Origin: Lysobacter capsici | Lineage (GTDB): Bacteria > Pseudomonadota > Gammaproteobacteria > Xanthomonadales > Xanthomonadaceae | DNA length: 64,000 nt | NCBI RefSeq assembly: GCF_018732085.1 | Contig: NZ_CP076103.1 | Span: forward strand, 4,030,001 to 4,094,000 | Direction: 5' to 3' | Part shown: piece by piece, positions 18,289 to 26,688 of the stretch | Layout: the number at the start of each line of letters is the position of its first letter | Numbering within the stretch: the first letter of the stretch is position 1 | Notes under the pieces: generated by a model | Told to the model about the DNA's origin: nothing | The model's database searches: none | The model's input: only the letters and a program-made list of their open reading frames with translations | Program-made: the position numbers and the translations under genes

Positions 18289-18765
18289 GTGAAGTCATGG
18301 GGAAAGAACCAGCACGCTGTGCCGTGGCTGGTGTTGTTGTTTGCATTGTGTGCCAACGCCAAAGCCCAGGACGCCGCTGCGGATGACCCGGGCAATTGCC
18401 CGGCATTGCCCGCCAGCACCGGCTTGCGTTGGGAGTACCGCGCCAGCGCGGATTCGGATTTCTGCCGCGCTCTGCGCGCCGACGGCTCGGAAGCCTTCGG
18501 CCTGTACATCGCCAGCAAATCGCCGTTCACGCCCAAACGCGGCGACCGTGCCGAAGCCAGCACGATCGACGGCAAGGCGATGTACTGGTATCGCGGCGAG
18601 CTGGCCGGCAAACCCGACATCCAGGTCCGCGAAACGCTGATCGAGATCGGCTCGGGCAAGGTCGCGCACATCTGGATGCAGGCCTCCTCGCCCGATCAGC
18701 TCAAGGAGGTCATCGGCCAGACCGAAGGCCTGCGATTTCCGACCGCCCAACTAAGCGCCAAGTAA
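18289..18765 (+). CDS. Secreted protein of unknown function
   Basis: A 158-residue protein probably starting at the GTG at 18289, with AGGGGGA 6-12 bases upstream. Residues 1-26 form a signal peptide (KSWGKNQ, hydrophobic core, cleavage after AKAQ). The mature domain has two cysteines (GNCPALP and DSDFCRAL), a YIASKSPF segment and a conserved-looking end QASSPDQLKEVIGQTEGLRFP. No family is recognised. It ends just before a strong terminator, so it is probably monocistronic and periplasmic. Confidence 0.72.
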   Translation: MKSWGKNQHAVPWLVLLFALCANAKAQDAAADDPGNCPALPASTGLRWEYRASADSDFCRALRADGSEAFGLYIASKSPFTPKRGDRAEASTIDGKAMYWYRGELAGKPDIQVRETLIEIGSGKVAHIWMQASSPDQLKEVIGQTEGLRFPTAQLSAK

Positions 18766-18784
18766 TCCAGCACTGCGTTCCAAC

Positions 18785-18817
18785 AAAACGACCGCGCTGG
18801 CTCAGCGCGGTCGTTTT
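18785..18817 (+). terminator. Rho-independent terminator
   Basis: AAAACGACCGCGCTG pairs with CAGCGCGGTCGTTTT around a 3-base loop, 19 bp after the stop of the secreted-protein gene. The stem ends in a T run on both strands. Confidence 0.88.
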
Positions 18818-18984
18818 GCTGTGCCCGCGCTGCATATTTGTGACGTATTGCTCATTTTTGAGGAATCGGCCAGCATAAGAATGGCCTGGCTGAACAGGGT
18901 CGAACTGCCCCGTTCCAAGACTGAACAGGGTTGATCGTCGATCCGCAGGGCCTGTATGCCCCACTACCTCAAAGGATGACGATC

Positions 18985-19695
18985 ATGATCAAGCGACTCG
19001 GTGCGGAGTTCATCGGTACGTTCTGGCTGGTGCTCGGCGGTTGCGGCAGCGCCGTGCTGGCGGCCAATTTCGGCGGCGCGGGCAATCCGCTCGGCATCGG
19101 CCTGCTCGGCGTGGCGCTGGCGTTCGGTCTGACCGTGTTGACCGGCGCCTACGCGTTCGGCCACATCTCCGGCGGCCATTTCAATCCGGCGGTGAGTTTC
19201 GGCCTGTGGGCCGGCGGCCGGTTCCCGGCCAAGGACCTGTTTCCCTACATCGTCGCCCAGGTGCTCGGCGGCATCCTCGCCGGCTTCATCCTGCTGCAGA
19301 TCGCCAGCGGCAACGGCAGTTTCGCCATCGACCCCAACGCGGCCGGCACCTTCGCCAGCAACGGCTACGACCTGATGTCGCCCGGCGGCTACTCGCTGAC
19401 CGCGGCGCTGCTGACCGAAGTGGTGATGACCGCGATGTTCCTGATCATCATCCTCGGCGCCACCCACAAGAACGCGCCGGCCGGCTTCGCGCCGATCGCG
19501 ATCGGCCTGGGCCTGACCTTGATCCACCTGATCAGCATTCCGGTCACCAACACCTCGGTCAATCCCGCGCGTTCCACCGGCGTGGCCTTGTTCGCGGGCG
19601 CGGCGGCCATGAGCCAGTTGTGGCTGTTCTGGGTCGCGCCGATCGTCGGCGGCCTGCTCGGCGGCGCGGTGTATCGCTGGCTCGGCAAGGACTGA
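18985..19695 (+). CDS. aqpZ: Aquaporin Z
   Basis: A 236-residue channel (E. coli AqpZ is 231). The ATG at 18985 is preferred; AAAGG at 18971-18975 directly abuts the earlier ATG at 18976. Six transmembrane helices and the two half-helix motifs FNPAV (after GHISGGH) and VNPAR are present. The selectivity-filter context fits water-specific aquaporins. It sits in the inner membrane and conducts water. It is flanked by terminators on both sides, so it is monocistronic. Confidence 0.95.
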   Translation: MIKRLGAEFIGTFWLVLGGCGSAVLAANFGGAGNPLGIGLLGVALAFGLTVLTGAYAFGHISGGHFNPAVSFGLWAGGRFPAKDLFPYIVAQVLGGILAGFILLQIASGNGSFAIDPNAAGTFASNGYDLMSPGGYSLTAALLTEVVMTAMFLIIILGATHKNAPAGFAPIAIGLGLTLIHLISIPVTNTSVNPARSTGVALFAGAAAMSQLWLFWVAPIVGGLLGGAVYRWLGKD

Positions 19696-19711
19696 TGCCG
19701 CGCTCGACAGC

Positions 19712-19749
19712 AAACGAAAAAGCCGCGCACCCGCGCGGCTTTTTCGTTT
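19712..19749 (+). terminator. Rho-independent terminator of aqpZ
   Basis: AAACGAAAAAGCCGCGC pairs with GCGCGGCTTTTTCGTTT around a short ACCC-type loop, 16 bp after the aqpZ stop. It is a strong stem with a T run. Confidence 0.9.
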
Positions 19750-19902
19750 CGGTCTCGCGCCGGTCGCGCGCTTGTTCCGCGCGCAACGCGCGCCGAGCGC
19801 ATGCGCACGATGCGGCGCGGCCCATGCCGCGCCGACACGCGCGAAACAACGACGGACGCGCAAGACCGAGGTCGCAACGCCCGCCCGCCGATGCATCGTC
19901 GA

Positions 19903-20147
19903 CTAACGCACCGCCTCGTTCGCGACCTCGATCGCGGTCTGCTGCAACTGCGCGGCCAGTCGCGCATTGCCGAGCGCGTCGGCGGCGTTGAGCATCTGCG
20001 ACACCGCCTGCAATTGCTTGATGCCGCGCGGCGGGATCTTCTTGAGTTTGCCGCCGACGATCACCAGCCGCTGGCGCCGTTGGCGACGCCGGCCGATACG
20101 AACGTGGCGACGAGGGTGATCTGCTTGGGATCGAGCTTGGTGGCCAT
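19903..20147 (-). pseudogene. Small gene split by an apparent frameshift
   Basis: A good ribosome binding site (AAGGAG, 9-base spacing) precedes the ATG at 20147. The frame reads MATKLDPKQITLVATFVSAG and stops after 28 residues at 20061. The next frame continues with coding character: LVIVGGKLKKIPPRGIKQL to VANEAVR, stopping at 19903. A GTG at 20064 overlaps the first stop (TGGTGA), so the second part could be a 53-residue protein made by coupled reinitiation. Either a frameshift (mutation or sequencing error) broke a gene of about 80 codons, or there are two overlapping small genes. The product is unknown. Confidence 0.55.
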
Positions 20148-20340
20148 GCGATGTCGCTCCTTGTGACGCGCGCCGCTTGCGCGGCTGCGCGCGTGTCTTC
20201 GCCCATCGCCGCGGACCTGCGTCGATGTTGCGTGCGATAGAAAACAACGCGCGCGCCATCGGGCTACGGACGTATCGCGGGTGAAACATCGGTGTTGCGG
20301 GCGCAGCGAAAATCGCCGCGCATGCCAATACCGGCGAATG

Positions 20341-20374
20341 AAAAAGCAAAAGGCCACGCTCGCGCGTGGCCTTT
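20341..20374 (-). terminator. Rho-independent terminator of the leftward pirin gene
   Basis: The 11-bp stem AAAGGCCACGC/GCGTGGCCTTT (20349-20374) is followed on the minus strand by a T-rich tract (20341-20350). It lies 30 bp after the pirin stop at 20404. Confidence 0.85.
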
Positions 20375-20403
20375 CGCGTCGCTGCCTCAGGCGCGGATCG
20401 CGA

Positions 20404-21258
20404 TCAGAACTTGCCTTCCTGGAAATCGACGAAGGCCTGCATCACTTCCTGCTTGGTGTTCATCACGAACGGGCCGTAGCGCGCGACCGGCTCGCGCAGC
20501 GGCCGGCCGGCGATCACGATCAGGCGGCTGCCCGGCTTCGCGTCAAACAGCTTGAGCACGTTGCCGCCCGACAGCACGGCCAGTTCCTGCGCATCGATCG
20601 CGCGCGCGTCCTCGCCGTCGCCGATCTGCACGCCGCCTTCGTAGACGTACGCGAAGGCGTTGTGGCCTTCGGGCAGTTCGTACTCCCAGCGCGCGCCGGC
20701 ATCGAGCGCGATGTCGAGGTAGACCGGATCGGTCGCCGGCTGCGCGATCGGGCCGCGCAGGTCGCCGATGCGGCCGGCGATCAGCTTGACCTGCACGCCG
20801 TCGGCCGGCTGCAACTGGACGATGCGGTCGGGCGCGAACTCCTGGTATTTCGGCTCGGTCATCTTCTCGCGCGCCGGCAGGTTGACCCACAACTGGAAGC
20901 CGCGCATGCGGCCTTGCTCCTGCTCGGGCATCTCCGAATGCACCAGGCCGCGGCCGGCGGTCATCCACTGCACGCTGCCGGGGACCAGCACGCCTTCGTT
21001 GCCGTGGTTGTCCTTGTGGCGCATGCGGCCGTCGAGCATGTAGGTGACGGTCTCGAAGCCGCGATGCGGGTGCTCCGGGAAGCCGGCGAGGTAATCCTCA
21101 GGTTTGTCGGTGCCGAATTCGTCGAGCAGCAGGAACGGATCGAGGTCGGGCAACTGCGGGCCGCCGATGACCCGGGTCAGGCGAACCCCGGCGCCATCGG
21201 AAGTCGGCTGGCCGCGCAGCTTGCGGCCGACGCGGGCATAAGCGGTGGGGGTGGCCAT
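20404..21258 (-). CDS. Pirin family protein
   Basis: A 284-residue bicupin, second pirin of the window. N-terminal motifs are LDPFLLLDEFGTDKP, FPEHPHRGFETVTYMLDG with the metal-ligand histidines, HKDNHGNEGVL and VQWMTAGRGLVHSEMP. The C-terminal pirin domain ends with GPFVMNTKQEVMQAFVDFQ. This arrangement is closer to canonical YhhW/pirin proteins than the paralogue at 17319. The role may be quercetin 2,3-dioxygenase activity or regulation; not resolvable from sequence. Confidence 0.93.
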   Translation of the reverse strand: MATPTAYARVGRKLRGQPTSDGAGVRLTRVIGGPQLPDLDPFLLLDEFGTDKPEDYLAGFPEHPHRGFETVTYMLDGRMRHKDNHGNEGVLVPGSVQWMTAGRGLVHSEMPEQEQGRMRGFQLWVNLPAREKMTEPKYQEFAPDRIVQLQPADGVQVKLIAGRIGDLRGPIAQPATDPVYLDIALDAGARWEYELPEGHNAFAYVYEGGVQIGDGEDARAIDAQELAVLSGGNVLKLFDAKPGSRLIVIAGRPLREPVARYGPFVMNTKQEVMQAFVDFQEGKF

Positions 21259-21478
21259 GGGTCTTTCCTATCGGGACGCCGGATTGGCGATGGCCATAGG
21301 ATGGCACTGCATTTTCGGAACGATAGCGCTCCCGATGCAATCATCAATTACAAAAATGGAACAATCACCAATCATCGCCCACCGGCGTTTCAACCCAACC
21401 TCCCGCTTTCACCTCCCTCTCCCGCAAGCGGCAGAGGGAGAGCGGTCGAGGTTTCGGCGGGGATCGCTCGCGCGAGCC

Positions 21479-22072
21479 TCAGCGCTTCACCCTGGAATAC
21501 ACATACACCGTCGCCGGCGGCACGTTGCGCAATACGAAATCGCCGCGCCGCACCTGCAGGCCCAGCGACCGCGCGACCGGATCGGCCACCGGCGCGGCCG
21601 GGCCGTAGGTGAACTGCACGAACACGCCGTCCTCGCGCAGGCATTCGAACGCCGCGCCGAGGATGTCGCGCTGCAGCGGATGCGGCATCGTCAGCAATCC
21701 CAGACCCGACACGATCGCATCTGCCGGACCGGCCGCCAGATAACCGCTGTCGCGCGCCAGTTGCGGCAACGCGCGCGCGTCGCCGAGCACCACCGGCACC
21801 TGCGGGAAACGCATGTGCAGGTGTGCGTGCAATTCTTCGTTGAGTTCGAGCACCAGCAGGTCTTCGTCGCGGATGCCGGCATCGAGCAGGGCGCGGGTGA
21901 TCGCGCCGGTGCCGCCGCCGAGTTCGATCACCCGGTTCACCGCGTCGGGCAGTTCGGAAATCATCGCCGCGGCCAGCTCGGCGCTGGACGGCGCCACCGC
22001 CGCCACCCGCAACGGGTTCTTGAGCCACTGACGGAAGAAGGTCCAGGTACCGGGCTTGCGGTGCGACTTCAT
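21479..22072 (-). CDS. SAM-dependent methyltransferase, PmtA-like
   Basis: A 197-residue class I methyltransferase. The ATG at 22072 has TTGGAGC 7 bases upstream. Motif I is VIELGGGTGAITRALL and the acidic post-I residue is in LVLELNEEL; a VVLGDARAL segment follows. The N-terminus (FFRQWLKNPLRVAAVAPSS) and the end of the domain resemble phospholipid N-methyltransferases of the PmtA type and related rRNA dimethyladenosine-like enzymes. Phosphatidylethanolamine methylation is plausible but not shown. It lies 58 bp downstream of rlmKL on the same strand. Confidence 0.82.
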   Translation of the reverse strand: MKSHRKPGTWTFFRQWLKNPLRVAAVAPSSAELAAAMISELPDAVNRVIELGGGTGAITRALLDAGIRDEDLLVLELNEELHAHLHMRFPQVPVVLGDARALPQLARDSGYLAAGPADAIVSGLGLLTMPHPLQRDILGAAFECLREDGVFVQFTYGPAAPVADPVARSLGLQVRRGDFVLRNVPPATVYVYSRVKR

Positions 22073-22130
22073 GCGCGATGCTCCAACCAACGCGCAGGCG
22101 CGAGGGTGCTACGAAAAAATAGGGATGGCA

Positions 22131-24500
22131 TCAGCGCGGCTCCAGCCGCCAGCAGCGGTGGATCCTGGCGTCGCGTTCGAAATCCGGCGGAATCGTCTGC
22201 GCGCTGATGTCCACGCAGCGGGCGAACTGGGCGATCGCCTCTTCGTCCAGACGGAACCGGCGGAAGTTGTTGGAGAAATACAGCACGCCGTTGTCGGCCA
22301 GGCGCGCGACCGCGGCGCGCAGCAGGCGCACGTGTTCGCGCTGGATGTCGAAGTCGTCGGCGCGCGCGGAATTGGAGAAGGTCGGCGGATCGCAGAAGAT
22401 CAGGTCGTAGCGGCCGCGGTCGGCTTCCAGCCATTGCATCGCGTCGGCCTGGGCCAGACGATGCTGGGCGCCGGTGACGCCGTTCTCGCGCAGATTGTCC
22501 GAACACCACTGCAGGTAGGTGGCCGACAGATCGACCGTGGTGGTCTCGTTGGCGCCGCCGACCGCCGCGTGCACCGTCGCCGCGCCGGTGTAGCCGAACA
22601 GATTGAGGAAGCGGCGGCCGCGCGCTTCCTCGGCGATGCGCAGGCGCATCGGCCGATGATCGAGAAACAGGCCGGTGTCGAGGTAGTCGAACGGATTGAC
22701 CCGCAGCCGCGCGGCGCCTTCGCGCACGACGATGAATTCGCCGCGCTGATCGAATTGGCCGTACTTGCTGCCGCCCTTGCCGCGGGCGCGGGTCTTGACC
22801 GCGAGCCGCTCGCGCGGCACCGCGAACACCTCGCGCGCGGCGGCGAGCAATTCGTTGAGGCGACGGCGCTGGTCGGCTTCGGGAATGTCGGACGGCGCGG
22901 CGTATTCCTGCACGTGCAGGTAGGTGCGCGGCTGCGCTTCGTCGGTGGTGTAGACGTCGATCGCGGCCGAGTATTCGGGCAGATCGGCGTCGTAGGCGCG
23001 AAAGCTCTCGATCGCTTCGCGCTGGCGCCAGTTCTTGAGCTTGCGCAGGTTCTTGCGCAGGCGATTGGCGACCATCTGCGCGCCTTCGCTCAGCGGCTGC
23101 GGCGCGGCGTCTTCGGCCTGGGCCTTGCGTTCGGCGTGGCCGATGCGCGCGATCGGCTCGCACACGATCAAGGCGCATTCGATCGCGCCGTTGAAGATCT
23201 GGTACTTCTTGCTGGCGCGCAGCGTGGTGGCCTGGGCCAATGCCGGGTCGCCGCACAGCAGGCTGGCGCGCCAGTTCGGCACGGTGCGCTTGAGCGCTTC
23301 GCCCAGCGCGCGGTACAGCGCGGGGTCGGCGGCGAGGCGGGCGTCGTAGGGCGGGTTGCAGACGGCCAGGCCCGGAGTTTGCGCGTCGTTGTGCGCGTTC
23401 GTAACCGAGCGTGCGTTGGTCTCGGACGAGATCGCCTCTTCAAGACCGTCATTCCCGCGAACGCGGGAATCCAGGGCTTTATCGCGGTTCGACTCTGAAG
23501 TCTCTGGATCCCCGCCTTCGCGGGGATGACTTACTTGAAGTTGCGCGGCTTGCAGTTGAGTGGCCTGAAGCTGTGTCACCTGAAGCCGCGCAGGCGCGGC
23601 CTGCAACGATTCCACCGCCGCGACATTCCATTCGATCACCCCCGCCAACCCGGCCTCGATCTCGTTGTCGCGCGCCGCGCGGATCGCATGCGGATCGATG
23701 TCGCTGCCGGCGAACACCGGCCGCAGCGCGGCCAGGCCCGCGGCTTCGCGCTCGCGCGCCTGCTCGCACAACACGCGCCAGCGGGCGAAATCGAAGCCGC
23801 GCCAGCGCGTCGGCGGCAGCGCGCCGTGACGCAGCAGACCCGGCGCGACATCGGCGGCCATCAGCGCGCCTTCGATCAGCAAGGTGCCGCTGCCGCACAT
23901 CGGATCGAACAAGCCGCCGCCGTTCGCGTAGACCTTCGGCCAACCGCCGCGCAGCAGCACCGCCGCGGCGAGGTTTTCCTTCAACGGCGCTTCGCCCTGT
24001 TTCTGCCGCCAGCCGCGCCGGTGCAGCGAACCGCCGCCCAGGTCGATCGAGACGATCGCCTTGCCCTTGCGGATCACCAGATTCAAACGCAGATCGGGCT
24101 GATCGGTATCGACATCGGGCCGCGATCCGGTGCGCGCGCGCATCACGTCGACCACGCCGTCCTTGACCCGCTGCGCGGCGTAGCGCGCGTGGGTGATCGC
24201 CTCGCCCGACACGTGGGCGTCGACCGCGAGCGTATGCACGCTCTCCATGTGCGCGGGCCAGTCCAGCGCGGCGACGCCGGCGTACAGGGCGTGTTCGTCG
24301 GGACAATCGAATTCGGCGATCGGCCACAACACCCGGCTGGCCAGACGCGACCACAGCACCGCGCGCTGCGCATCGGCGAGGTCGCCTTCGACGTTGACGC
24401 CGGCGGTGGCCGCGGTCGCGCGCTGGCAACCCAACGCGATCAGTTCGTCGGCCAACAGGTATTCCAGACCCTTGCCGCAGCTTGCGTAGAACTTGCTCAT
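22131..24500 (-). CDS. rlmL: Bifunctional 23S rRNA methyltransferase RlmKL (G2069-N7 / G2445-N2)
   Basis: 789 residues from the ATG at 24500 (E. coli RlmKL is 702). Order: THUMP domain (about 50-155), the RlmL methyltransferase with DPMCGSGTLLIEGAL (199-213), GSDIDPHAIRAARDN and NPPYD (382-386), then the RlmK half with NLFGYTGAATVHAAV and FCDPPTFSN. It methylates G2445 (N2) and G2069 (N7) of 23S rRNA. An insertion of about 76 residues (301-376) splits the first methyltransferase domain between motif I and NPPY. It consists of LQxTQ-type pentapeptide repeats followed by the translation of a dispersed palindromic repeat. The upstream hydrolase ends 13 bp before. Confidence 0.95.
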   Translation of the reverse strand: MSKFYASCGKGLEYLLADELIALGCQRATAATAGVNVEGDLADAQRAVLWSRLASRVLWPIAEFDCPDEHALYAGVAALDWPAHMESVHTLAVDAHVSGEAITHARYAAQRVKDGVVDVMRARTGSRPDVDTDQPDLRLNLVIRKGKAIVSIDLGGGSLHRRGWRQKQGEAPLKENLAAAVLLRGGWPKVYANGGGLFDPMCGSGTLLIEGALMAADVAPGLLRHGALPPTRWRGFDFARWRVLCEQAREREAAGLAALRPVFAGSDIDPHAIRAARDNEIEAGLAGVIEWNVAAVESLQAAPARLQVTQLQATQLQAAQLQVSHPREGGDPETSESNRDKALDSRVRGNDGLEEAISSETNARSVTNAHNDAQTPGLAVCNPPYDARLAADPALYRALGEALKRTVPNWRASLLCGDPALAQATTLRASKKYQIFNGAIECALIVCEPIARIGHAERKAQAEDAAPQPLSEGAQMVANRLRKNLRKLKNWRQREAIESFRAYDADLPEYSAAIDVYTTDEAQPRTYLHVQEYAAPSDIPEADQRRRLNELLAAAREVFAVPRERLAVKTRARGKGGSKYGQFDQRGEFIVVREGAARLRVNPFDYLDTGLFLDHRPMRLRIAEEARGRRFLNLFGYTGAATVHAAVGGANETTTVDLSATYLQWCSDNLRENGVTGAQHRLAQADAMQWLEADRGRYDLIFCDPPTFSNSARADDFDIQREHVRLLRAAVARLADNGVLYFSNNFRRFRLDEEAIAQFARCVDISAQTIPPDFERDARIHRCWRLEPR
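23436..23600. repeat. Dispersed palindromic repeat plus 15-bp tandem repeats inside rlmKL
   Basis: Within the rlmKL coding sequence, 23447-23472 (GTCATTCCCGCGAACGCGGG type) and 23505-23529 (CCCCGCCTTCGCGGGGATGAC) form an inverted repeat with about 30 bp between. Its translation contains SHPREGGDPE and LDSRVRGNDG, the familiar read-through signature of a widespread proteobacterial intergenic repeat. Next to it, about 23533-23592 holds four degenerate 15-bp units encoding LQVTQ/LQATQ/LQAAQ. The reading frame is preserved throughout. Confidence 0.82.
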
Positions 24501-24513
24501 GCTTGCGCGGTAC

Positions 24514-25044
24514 TCACAATGTTTCGAGCAGGCGCGCGAACGCGTCGGCGCTGCCCTGCACGTGCGCCGTAAGGCGGTGGCTGTCGTCGACCAGGAGCAA
24601 CCGCGCACGGCGCGGATGGGCCCAGGCGACGACGTCGGCGGCGGGGATCAGTTCGTCGTCCCAGCCGTGAATGATGCTGATCGGTACATCGGCGGCCTGC
24701 AGCACCGGCGCCGGGCCCATCGCGATCGGCGGCGCCATCAGGAACAGGCCGGCGGGCCGGACCTGCATCGACACCGCGCCGGAAATATAGGCGCCCAGGC
24801 TCGACCCGGCGAGCACCACCGGCCCGCGTTCGGCGGCCGCGCGCGCCAGCCCGAGCAGGCGCTCGATGCGCGCGTAGACATCGCCCAGGTCGCTGACTTC
24901 GCGTCTGGCGTCCAGGTCGGTGTAGTCGGGACGCTCGTGGGTCCATCCAAGCCGCTGCGCCGCTTCGGCCAAGGCGGTGACCTTGGTCGCGTCGGGGCCG
25001 CTTTCGAAGCCATGAGACAGAATGCAGTGACCTGGAGTGATCAT
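24514..25044 (-). CDS. Alpha/beta hydrolase (YqiA/RBBP9-like serine hydrolase)
   Basis: A 176-residue small hydrolase. The first strand is CILSHGFESGPDATK, the nucleophile elbow is AGSSLGAYISG (Ser catalytic), the acid is likely in IIHGWDDELIP, and the catalytic His in VDDSHRLT. This compact arrangement fits the YqiA/RBBP9-type esterase group; the substrate is unknown. The ATG at 25044 lies inside the first unit of a 70-bp tandem repeat and has no Shine-Dalgarno sequence. It is 13 bp upstream of rlmKL, forming an operon. Confidence 0.85.
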   Translation of the reverse strand: MITPGHCILSHGFESGPDATKVTALAEAAQRLGWTHERPDYTDLDARREVSDLGDVYARIERLLGLARAAAERGPVVLAGSSLGAYISGAVSMQVRPAGLFLMAPPIAMGPAPVLQAADVPISIIHGWDDELIPAADVVAWAHPRRARLLLVDDSHRLTAHVQGSADAFARLLETL

Positions 25045-25290
25045 CTAGGAGCCGAGGTGTAGTAGGTGCAGATCACTGCGAAAGTCCGGGGATGCAGTGA
25101 CCTGGGGTGATCATCTAAGAGCCGAGGTGAAGTAGTTGCAGGTCACATCGAACGTCCGGGAACGCAGTGACTTTGAGTGGTCATCTTTAAGTCGAGATGA
25201 AGCAGGTGCGGATCACTGCGAACGTCCGCAGAGGCGATGTCCCGGGGAGATCATCCAGCCTGGATGTGAATCAATCGCGGACCGCACCGC
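25022..25290. repeat. 70-bp tandem repeat array at the hydrolase start
   Basis: Three clear copies start at 25022, 25092 and 25162, and a degenerate fourth at 25232. Each has ATGCAGTGACCT-like sequence at its left end and TCACTGCGAA near its right end, so neighbouring units pair as hairpins (for example 25073-25079 with 25094-25100). On the minus strand each unit contains an ATG. In the first unit this is the start of the hydrolase gene; in the others it opens a 13-codon micro-ORF (25114-25073, 25184-25143, 25254-25213). Confidence 0.85.
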
Positions 25291-25453
25291 ATCAGTCAAC
25301 TCCCTGCCACGGCGCCAACCGCGCATGAAATCCATCGCAACGACCCCGATCATTTCGCGCTCGCCCAAACGGCCGAGCCCGATTCGCGGCCATGAGGCGG
25401 CAACCGATCGCGAAAGAAACCAGCCAACCCGATCATCCGCAGCAATCGCGCAA

Positions 25454-25966
<513 letters not shown>

Positions 25967-26006
25967 CGAGGGCTCCGTGGGAGGGCGAATGGTAGCATCC
26001 GCAGGC

Positions 26007-26570
26007 ATGCCGCCCCTGAATCTCACGCCCGCGCCCCTGCCCTACGAAGCCCGGCTGACGCCGCGCGATCCGGCCTCGATCGACCTGGTGGTGATCCATT
26101 GCACCGAGTTGCCCGACCTGGCCACGGCGCGCGAATACGGCGAGCGGGTGCTGTACGCCGAATCGGGCACCGGCAACAGCGGCCACTACTACATCGACCG
26201 CGACGGCTCGGTGCTGCGCTATGTCGGCGAGGACCGCATCGCCCATCACGTGCGCGGCTACAACCCGCGCTCGATCGGGATCGAACTGGTCAATATCGGG
26301 CGGTATCCGCACTGGCTGGATTCGCGCCGCCAGGCCATGCCCGAGGACTACGCCGCGGCGCAGATCCAGGCGCTGACCGACTTGTTGAACGAGCTGCGCC
26401 AGCGCCTGCCGTCGCTGCGCTTTATCGCCGGTCACGAGGACCTGGACACCGCCCAGGTCGAGGCCAGCGACGATCCTTCGGTGCTGGTGCAGCGCAAGCT
26501 CGATCCGGGCCCGTGGTTTCCGTGGCCGCGGGTGTTGGCGGCGTGCGGCCTGGAGCGGTTGCCGCGCTGA
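26007..26570 (+). CDS. N-acetylmuramoyl-L-alanine amidase, AmpD family
   Basis: A 187-residue protein without signal peptide, starting at the ATG at 26007. It has the Amidase_2 fold: zinc-ligand His in LVVIHCTEL, substrate motif GNSGHYYIDRDGSVLRYV, SIGIELVNIGR, the second ligand His in IAGHEDLD, and the AmpD-like ending RKLDPGPWFPWPRVL. It cleaves the amide bond between muramic acid and the stem peptide. Lack of an export signal suggests cytosolic action on recycled anhydro-muropeptides. The gap from the MOSC gene is only 40 bp. Confidence 0.88.
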   Translation: MPPLNLTPAPLPYEARLTPRDPASIDLVVIHCTELPDLATAREYGERVLYAESGTGNSGHYYIDRDGSVLRYVGEDRIAHHVRGYNPRSIGIELVNIGRYPHWLDSRRQAMPEDYAAAQIQALTDLLNELRQRLPSLRFIAGHEDLDTAQVEASDDPSVLVQRKLDPGPWFPWPRVLAACGLERLPR

Positions 26571-26688
26571 GCCGGCCGCATCGGCGCGCGACACGGCGTC
26601 CGCAAGGCGACGCCACCGCCCGCCGCGCCGCGCCGGAGTGTGGCAGGCGTCCCGCTATACTCCCCCCGACCTCCCAAACCGCGCCCCG

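Noticed and set aside
25022..25290. 70-bp repeat array considered as a CRISPR
   Set aside because: Units are contiguous without unique spacers, and there are no cas genes nearby.
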